A DNA stretch of 64,000 nt from Sphingomonas sp. Leaf20. Lineage in GTDB: Bacteria; Pseudomonadota; Alphaproteobacteria; Sphingomonadales; Sphingomonadaceae. Below the pieces are notes generated by a model. The model made no database searches and had not been told where the DNA came from. It was given only the letters and a program-made list of their open reading frames with translations. The DNA is taken from positions 636,496-700,495 of the forward strand of contig NZ_LMKN01000009.1 of the NCBI RefSeq assembly GCF_001421535.1, in the 5' to 3' direction. Positions 61,996 to 64,000 of this stretch are shown here, piece after piece; within the stretch, counting starts at the first letter, position 1, and each line of letters opens with the position of its first letter. The translations under genes were made by a program, and so were the position numbers.

Positions 61996-62598
61996 ATGCT
62001 GCTAGCGACACTGCTCTTGATTGCGACGGTTGGCCAGGACGTGTCCGAGCTCACGTTCAGGCGAGTGATAGCGGACAATGCGACCTATCACCGCGAACGG
62101 TTCGTCGAAGCAGGGCTCATGCCAATTGAGGAGGCTGCGAAAAAAGGACGGAATGTTCGGCGCTTGCTCGTCTCGGTCTGGATTCCAGGCCATCCGCCCG
62201 TGATGGAAATCGAGCGGCAGAGCGACGGTTCGGTGACGCTCCTCCTCACGTGGCAGGATAAACCTTTGGAGCGGCATCCGCTTGACGCCTCGGTTTGGAA
62301 GGATCTAACGGCGCTCGATAAAGCCGTGTTCGCGACGCCCAAATACGACCTGAACGAAATCGGGAAACCCCCTGAAGGCGTTTATGGCTGCCACGGCGAT
62401 ACGGCCGCTTTTGAAGCCAGTATCGACGGTCGGGTGCAGACCGCAGCGGCTAGCCAATGCCTCCCGAGAATGGAGTCCTTCGACGACGCCAAGCGATCCG
62501 TGATCGCGCTGTTCTCGAAAGTGGCCATCACCACCCAGGCTGGTTGCAAGACAGATGATGCCCGGCCAGCCGAGGCCTTGATTCACTGTTTCCGCTGA
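61996..62598 (+). CDS. Hypothetical protein with signal peptide
   Basis: A 200-residue protein starting at ATG 61996 with AGGA upstream and a hydrophobic signal (MLLATLLLIATVG). The mature region has DNATYHRERFVEAGL, VSVWIPGHPPVMEIE and three or four cysteines (VYGCHGD, SQCLPRM, AGCKTDD, IHCFR) probably in disulfides. It lies 61 bp downstream of the Gfo/Idh gene on the same strand and may be co-transcribed. No family recognised. Confidence 0.65.
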   Translation: MLLATLLLIATVGQDVSELTFRRVIADNATYHRERFVEAGLMPIEEAAKKGRNVRRLLVSVWIPGHPPVMEIERQSDGSVTLLLTWQDKPLERHPLDASVWKDLTALDKAVFATPKYDLNEIGKPPEGVYGCHGDTAAFEASIDGRVQTAAASQCLPRMESFDDAKRSVIALFSKVAITTQAGCKTDDARPAEALIHCFR

Positions 62599-62816
62599 AC
62601 AGGACTGTTCCGAAGGTCCGCACTTGGGCGCCAGCCGCGGCCGACCGCTTTGCGCCGCTGCCCCAAATCAAGACCGTCTTGAGTCTGACGGATAGCGGAT
62701 CGCGCAGGTGATGATGCCACCGAAGCGCGCGGGACGGCGTGGCCGCCGGGAGCGACTATCGCAGCCCCGCCTAGAGTGGCAACATATGTAACCTTAAGAA
62801 CACTTTAACAGCCGTT

Positions 62817-62834
62817 TCCACAGACATTTGTGGA
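62817..62834. promoter_or_regulatory. Inverted repeat upstream of inositol-phosphate synthase
   Basis: TCCACA-6-TGTGGA, perfect 6-bp arms, lies 54 bases before the ATG and just after an AT-rich stretch (TTAAGAACACTTTAAC) that may be the promoter. The spacing fits an operator or a small leader hairpin. Confidence 0.4.
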
Positions 62835-62887
62835 CTTTGCCCATCGGTTGGCTAGCCCCGGCCTCTGTTTTGAGAGGACGTAGTTAT

Positions 62888-64000
62888 GGGCGAACGGGTC
62901 GGGATCGCGGTGATCGGACTGAATGGCGCGGTGGCCACTACCGCTGCGGCGGGTATCGCGATGATCCGTGCAGGGTCGAACGACCTGTCGGGCCTGCCGC
63001 TCGCCAGCCGCGACGTCGAGGGGATGGCGGCATATCGCGACCTGCATTTCGGCGGCTGGGACCTCAGCCATGACGACCTCGCCACCGCTGCGCTGAAGCA
63101 CGGCGTGCTTACCGAGAGCGATCTCGCCCACGGGGCCGCGAGCCTGTCCGACATGCGGCCCTGGCCCGCGGTCGGATCGACCGATTTCTGTGCGAACATC
63201 GACGGCGCCAACAAGATCGCCGCGCCCGGCCACCGTGCCGCGGTCAAGCATATTCAGGACGATCTCGCGCGCTTCAAGAACGAGCAGAATCTCGACCGGG
63301 TGGTGATGATCAATCTCGCCTCGACCGAGCGCAAGGCCGATCTCGCTGCGGACGCGCTGACCAGCGTCGAGGGCTTCGAGCGCGGTCTCGACAGCGACGA
63401 CGCGGCGATCAGCCCGGCGATGCTCTACGCCTATGCCGCGATCGCGAGCGACACGCCCTATGCCAATTTCACGCCGTCGGTCGCCGCCGACGTCGCCCCG
63501 CTCGCCGAGCTGGCCAGCCAGCGCGGCGTGCCGATCGCCGGCAAGGACGGCAAGACCGGGCAGACGCTGCTGAAGACCGTGATCGCGCCTGCGCTGCGGG
63601 ACCGTGCGCTGCACGTCGACGGCTGGTTCTCGACCAACATCCTGGGCAATTCGGACGGCCTCGCGCTCGACGATCCCAAGAGCCTCGCCTCCAAGGTCGA
63701 TACCAAGAAGTCGGTGCTCGACCAGATCCTCGGCTATCCGGTCGAGGATCACATCATCATGATCCATTATTACAAGCCGCGCGGCGACAACAAGGAAGCG
63801 TGGGACAATATCGACCTGACCGGCTTCCTCGGCCAGAAGATGCAGCTGAAGCTGAACTTCCTGTGCAAGGATTCGGTGCTCGCCGCGCCGCTCGCGATCG
63901 AGATCGCGCGCTGCCTGGCACTCGCGCAGACGCGCGGCGACCGCGGCGTGCAGGACCAGATGGGGATCTTCTTCAAGATGCCGCAGACCGCCGATGGCGG
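62888..64000 (+). CDS. Inositol-3-phosphate synthase (3' end beyond window)
   Basis: The frame is open from ATG 62888 to the end of the window, 371 codons. The N-terminal Rossmann motif is GIAVIGLNGAVATT, then FGGWDLS, INLASTE, FTPSVAADV, GKDGKTGQTLLKT, WFSTNILGNSDG, then KKSVLDQILGYPVEDH and the lysine-rich active-site region LKLNFLCKDSVLA. These are the ordered motifs of myo-inositol-1-phosphate synthase, which cyclises glucose 6-phosphate with NAD+. It has AGGA 7 bases upstream. The C-terminus is missing only because the window ends. Product could feed phosphatidylinositol-type lipids or osmolytes. Confidence 0.95.

Overview
The window is GC-rich, gene-dense DNA from an alphaproteobacterium, most likely a sphingomonad (Sphingomonas or a relative). 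I infer this from codon bias, several TonB-dependent receptors, Tat-exported sugar and GMC enzymes, the RibB-RibX form of riboflavin synthase, a phosphoketolase/acetate kinase pair and many small secreted lipoproteins. No tRNA, rRNA, CRISPR, phage or insertion sequence was seen. The window opens inside a GMC dehydrogenase and closes inside a myo-inositol-phosphate synthase gene. All family calls were made by eye from motifs, without database searches.

1-11 kb: the end of a GMC oxidoreductase and an SDR; a metal or siderophore uptake unit (Met/His-rich DUF2946 protein, TonB receptor, PepSY membrane protein); a second TonB receptor; a DUF4965-type glutaminase; two small membrane proteins. 11-15.4 kb: small unknowns (one DUF1488-like), an aldo/keto reductase, an orphan barstar, three small lipoproteins (DUF6438, I78 inhibitor, unknown) and a NIPSNAP protein. 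15.6-18.8 kb: a periplasmic 3-keto-glycoside operon with a DUF1080 protein, a GMC dehydrogenase carrying a 3Fe-4S motif, and its Tat-exported small subunit.

18.8-30.4 kb is the most interesting region: about twelve genes in four transcription units around two identical palindromes (TGGTATACCA), one at each divergent promoter, with a GntR/FCD regulator. They encode a porin-like barrel, an NCS1 permease, RibB-RibX, a luciferase-like flavin monooxygenase, a flavin reductase, DUF1330, a PcaC-like protein, a DUF1185 protein, an alpha/beta hydrolase and two aldehyde dehydrogenases. This reads as a complete uptake-to-semialdehyde catabolic route, probably for an N-heterocycle, with its own flavin supply. 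The substrate is unknown.

30.5-36 kb: Rrf2 regulator and methyltransferase, alcohol dehydrogenase, MFS transporter with a divergent TetR and two operators, then a deletion scar joining an SDR remnant to a clipped TetR gene. 36-47 kb: a cobalamin riboswitch with its TonB receptor, an SDR, S9 and S41 peptidases, a membrane AraC regulator, an LldD-like FMN enzyme and an alpha/beta hydrolase. 48-64 kb: acetate kinase and phosphoketolase, DUF3253, DsrE-like, a CLC channel, a class A beta-lactamase-like lipoprotein, an SLC13 permease, an EEP-family enzyme, a K+ channel, a Gfo/Idh oxidoreductase and the start of inositol-3-phosphate synthase.
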